A stretch of 24,969 nt of DNA from a virus. The notes under the pieces are model-generated. The model ran no database searches. It had not been told where the DNA came from and saw nothing but the letters and a program-made list of their open reading frames with translations. Positions within the stretch are counted from its first letter, which is position 1. Every line of letters starts with the position of its first letter. Position numbers and translations under genes: made by a program. The DNA lies in IMG/VR virus record IMGVR_UViG_3300049893_001444, positions 1-24,969 of that record. One strand, given 5' to 3'. Of this stretch, positions 24,501 through 24,969 are shown piece by piece.

Positions 24501-24969
24501 TGGAATGACGTTGGGGCTGGTTTGTTTGTGTCAGTTAGGGCTTCTGTGCCAATCGCCGAATTTTCCGGCTCCGGCACTGTGAACGTGGCGCAGAACGATT
24601 TGGAGTATGCGAGTAATTCAACTACCGCTGATACGGACGATACGACAAATTTTGCTTATGGTCAGTCAGGATCTTTACTGCCTGGAACGCTAACCCAAGG
24701 GAGAAATAAAAGGGTTAGATTTTTAACTCCTTTTCAGGAAAACGAAACCGCACACGTAGAAGTTCAAATTGGCGGCTCCGGTAACCCATGGATACCCGTT
24801 ACTGGATATAATGGCGTTGGTCCATTGCAAGAGCTGACAGTGCAAAACACGGTAGCCTATGGAGTTTCATGTCGGCGTGTAGCTGGAAGTACAACTGACA
24901 TAGATGTGCAATTTGGCCAATATGCTGCGAGCACAGGAGCAACATTTGCTTCTGCCGGTACTAACTGGG
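21528..24969 (+). CDS. Tail fibre, modular, with signal peptide (3'-partial)
   Basis: Open from ATG 21528 to the window edge, at least 1147 residues. AAGGAG at 21514-21519 gives an excellent ribosome site. The N-terminus MRFLALFLSLFVGVASLA reads as a Sec signal peptide with cleavage after residue 18. Then: a beta region to ~235; 22-residue repeats ~236-300 (YSKLNLSNSIVNGDVN) leading to NGITSAVQTQLDAKL; a common fibre domain ~353-460 (ATNDRILLKNQV, NGIYLVN); VTKGGTGI at ~513; VTDETGTGSAVF at ~626; a beta-sandwich ~700-868, perhaps carbohydrate-binding; and from ~880 an EWQSYTPS module of a type shared by many phage fibres. Codon use becomes more AT-rich from about base 24180. It should bind the host surface. 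The C-terminal receptor-binding end is outside the window. Confidence 0.88.
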   Translation, partial: MRFLALFLSLFVGVASLADNVTSVSRLQLDHPNMGHTGGAALHTHINDIYVKVGDNVATRYKEYTGIANSAVTTYEHNLNVPFSDMVLVLWSGVGSAKTRIENPTASGWTIAATPSFLKTKVNVTAPSSGGPHSFTVEIHSGLRALSTVNPSNVTITGNVIEGFSTLLLTSTTVYDWLRFQESGGSDYVQMQSPALASSYTLTLPATDGNADEVLINSDGSGTMTFGKVANANVASAAAIDYSKLNLSNSIVNGDVNSSAAIAYSKLNLSNSIVNGDVNASAAIDATKLGTGTVDNTELGYLNGITSAVQTQLDAKLNKSGGVMTGSITLAGDASNPLEPVTKQQFDAGLNGIAWKQPVRTASSAAGTLATDFENGDSVGGVTIATNDRILLKNQVTTSENGIYLVNASGAPSRSADADAYTELNGAAVIVSEGTYANTGYYQSTELTSFSGQVWFQNFGTGLYLADGNGIELSGSTFSLELDGNTLSKSATGLKVEEGNLTLDNISGTLSVTKGGTGIASGTSGGVPYYSASTTIASSGALGLNGVVLGGGAGSSPTTTAAGSAYQSLRVPSGGGAPAFGALDVSQSAAVTGTLQASNGGTGITSLGSGIPAFLGTPSSSNLASAVTDETGTGSAVFATTPTLVTPRIDDALNLEQIATPANPSSGFTKVYPKTDGLLYKLDSAGNEVLVGSGSGAGEINIVINADGDTALDGGRTDDVGDWIDSGTGTTSTRVDSSTPTQIPLYPTKTNAIKIANDGSSTGYTRLRMTLPVALQNRKLKIAWQQLYSTSTAYVSGDFKLELYSNASADYSGAYTPISLSTDASGVTSIPALNGQFQTTFDTSTASYLELRITRVAGAASSYIALNAVTVGPGIQPQGAVVGEWQSYTPSFNGMSASNINARHRRNGTSVDLEITFSTAASAAEARISLPTGLTATSLSSNKELVGRASVGTSSASTRKNYAAIGVSAQQYIALGADDYTTAANPFSLVVWNDVGAGLFVSVRASVPIAEFSGSGTVNVAQNDLEYASNSTTADTDDTTNFAYGQSGSLLPGTLTQGRNKRVRFLTPFQENETAHVEVQIGGSGNPWIPVTGYNGVGPLQELTVQNTVAYGVSCRRVAGSTTDIDVQFGQYAASTGATFASAGTNW
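22233..22364 (+). repeat. 66-bp direct repeat in the tail fibre gene
   Basis: Two near-identical 66-base units at 22233-22298 and 22299-22364, with a decayed third beginning at 22365. They encode YSKLNLSNSIVNGDVN and neighbours. Such short repeats usually form the shaft of trimeric fibres and can expand or contract by recombination. Confidence 0.88.

Overview
The window reads as the structural half of a tailed double-stranded DNA phage (Caudoviricetes) of siphovirus type, either a free phage, a prophage or a metagenomic contig. Every supported gene lies on the + strand, genes are packed with ATGA or few-base junctions, and all three stop codons are used normally, so there is no sign of recoding. 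No tail sheath or baseplate-wedge genes are seen, and the tape measure is long (1466 aa), which argues for a long non-contractile tail. Purine-rich Shine-Dalgarno sites and three Sec-type signal peptides suggest a bacterial host, more likely Gram-negative. The sequence does not identify the host further.

Layout: 1-471, the 3' part of a D12-class adenine methyltransferase. 476-2281, large terminase interrupted in its P-loop by a 131-residue mini-intein with the Trp-Cys-Thr set of class 3 inteins. 2283-4787, portal fused to a MuF-like minor head domain. 4795-5796, prohead protease with a scaffold-like coiled-coil tail. 5845-7200, major capsid protein. 7229-7582, small head protein, followed by a terminator. 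7660-9542, head-tail connector, a small overlapping membrane ORF, gp10-like protein and tail terminator. 9556-10742, two secreted paralogues with a CxxCxxC motif. 10767-12374, tail tube protein with inserted beta domains, followed by a second terminator. 12464-13341, tail assembly chaperones G and G-T joined by a -1 frameshift site (A AAA AAC followed by a long stem). 13350-17750, tape measure with 11- and 22-residue repeats. 17754-21531, distal tail, hub and two unassigned tail-tip proteins. 21528 to the window edge, a modular tail fibre of at least 1147 residues that also begins with a signal peptide.

How it works together: the terminase packages DNA through the portal into a head built from the capsid protein, with scaffold removed by the protease. 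The connector, gp10-like and terminator proteins join head and tail. G/G-T and the tape measure direct polymerisation of the tail tube, and the tip and fibre proteins contact the host. The two terminators follow genes for high-copy proteins and probably help set protein ratios.

The least ordinary features are the export signals inside a virion-assembly operon (the paired CxxCxxC proteins and the fibre), the class 3 intein in the terminase P-loop, and the strong frameshift element. No CRISPR array, tRNA, rRNA, integrase or IS element was seen. No gene-free stretch exceeds about 120 bases.
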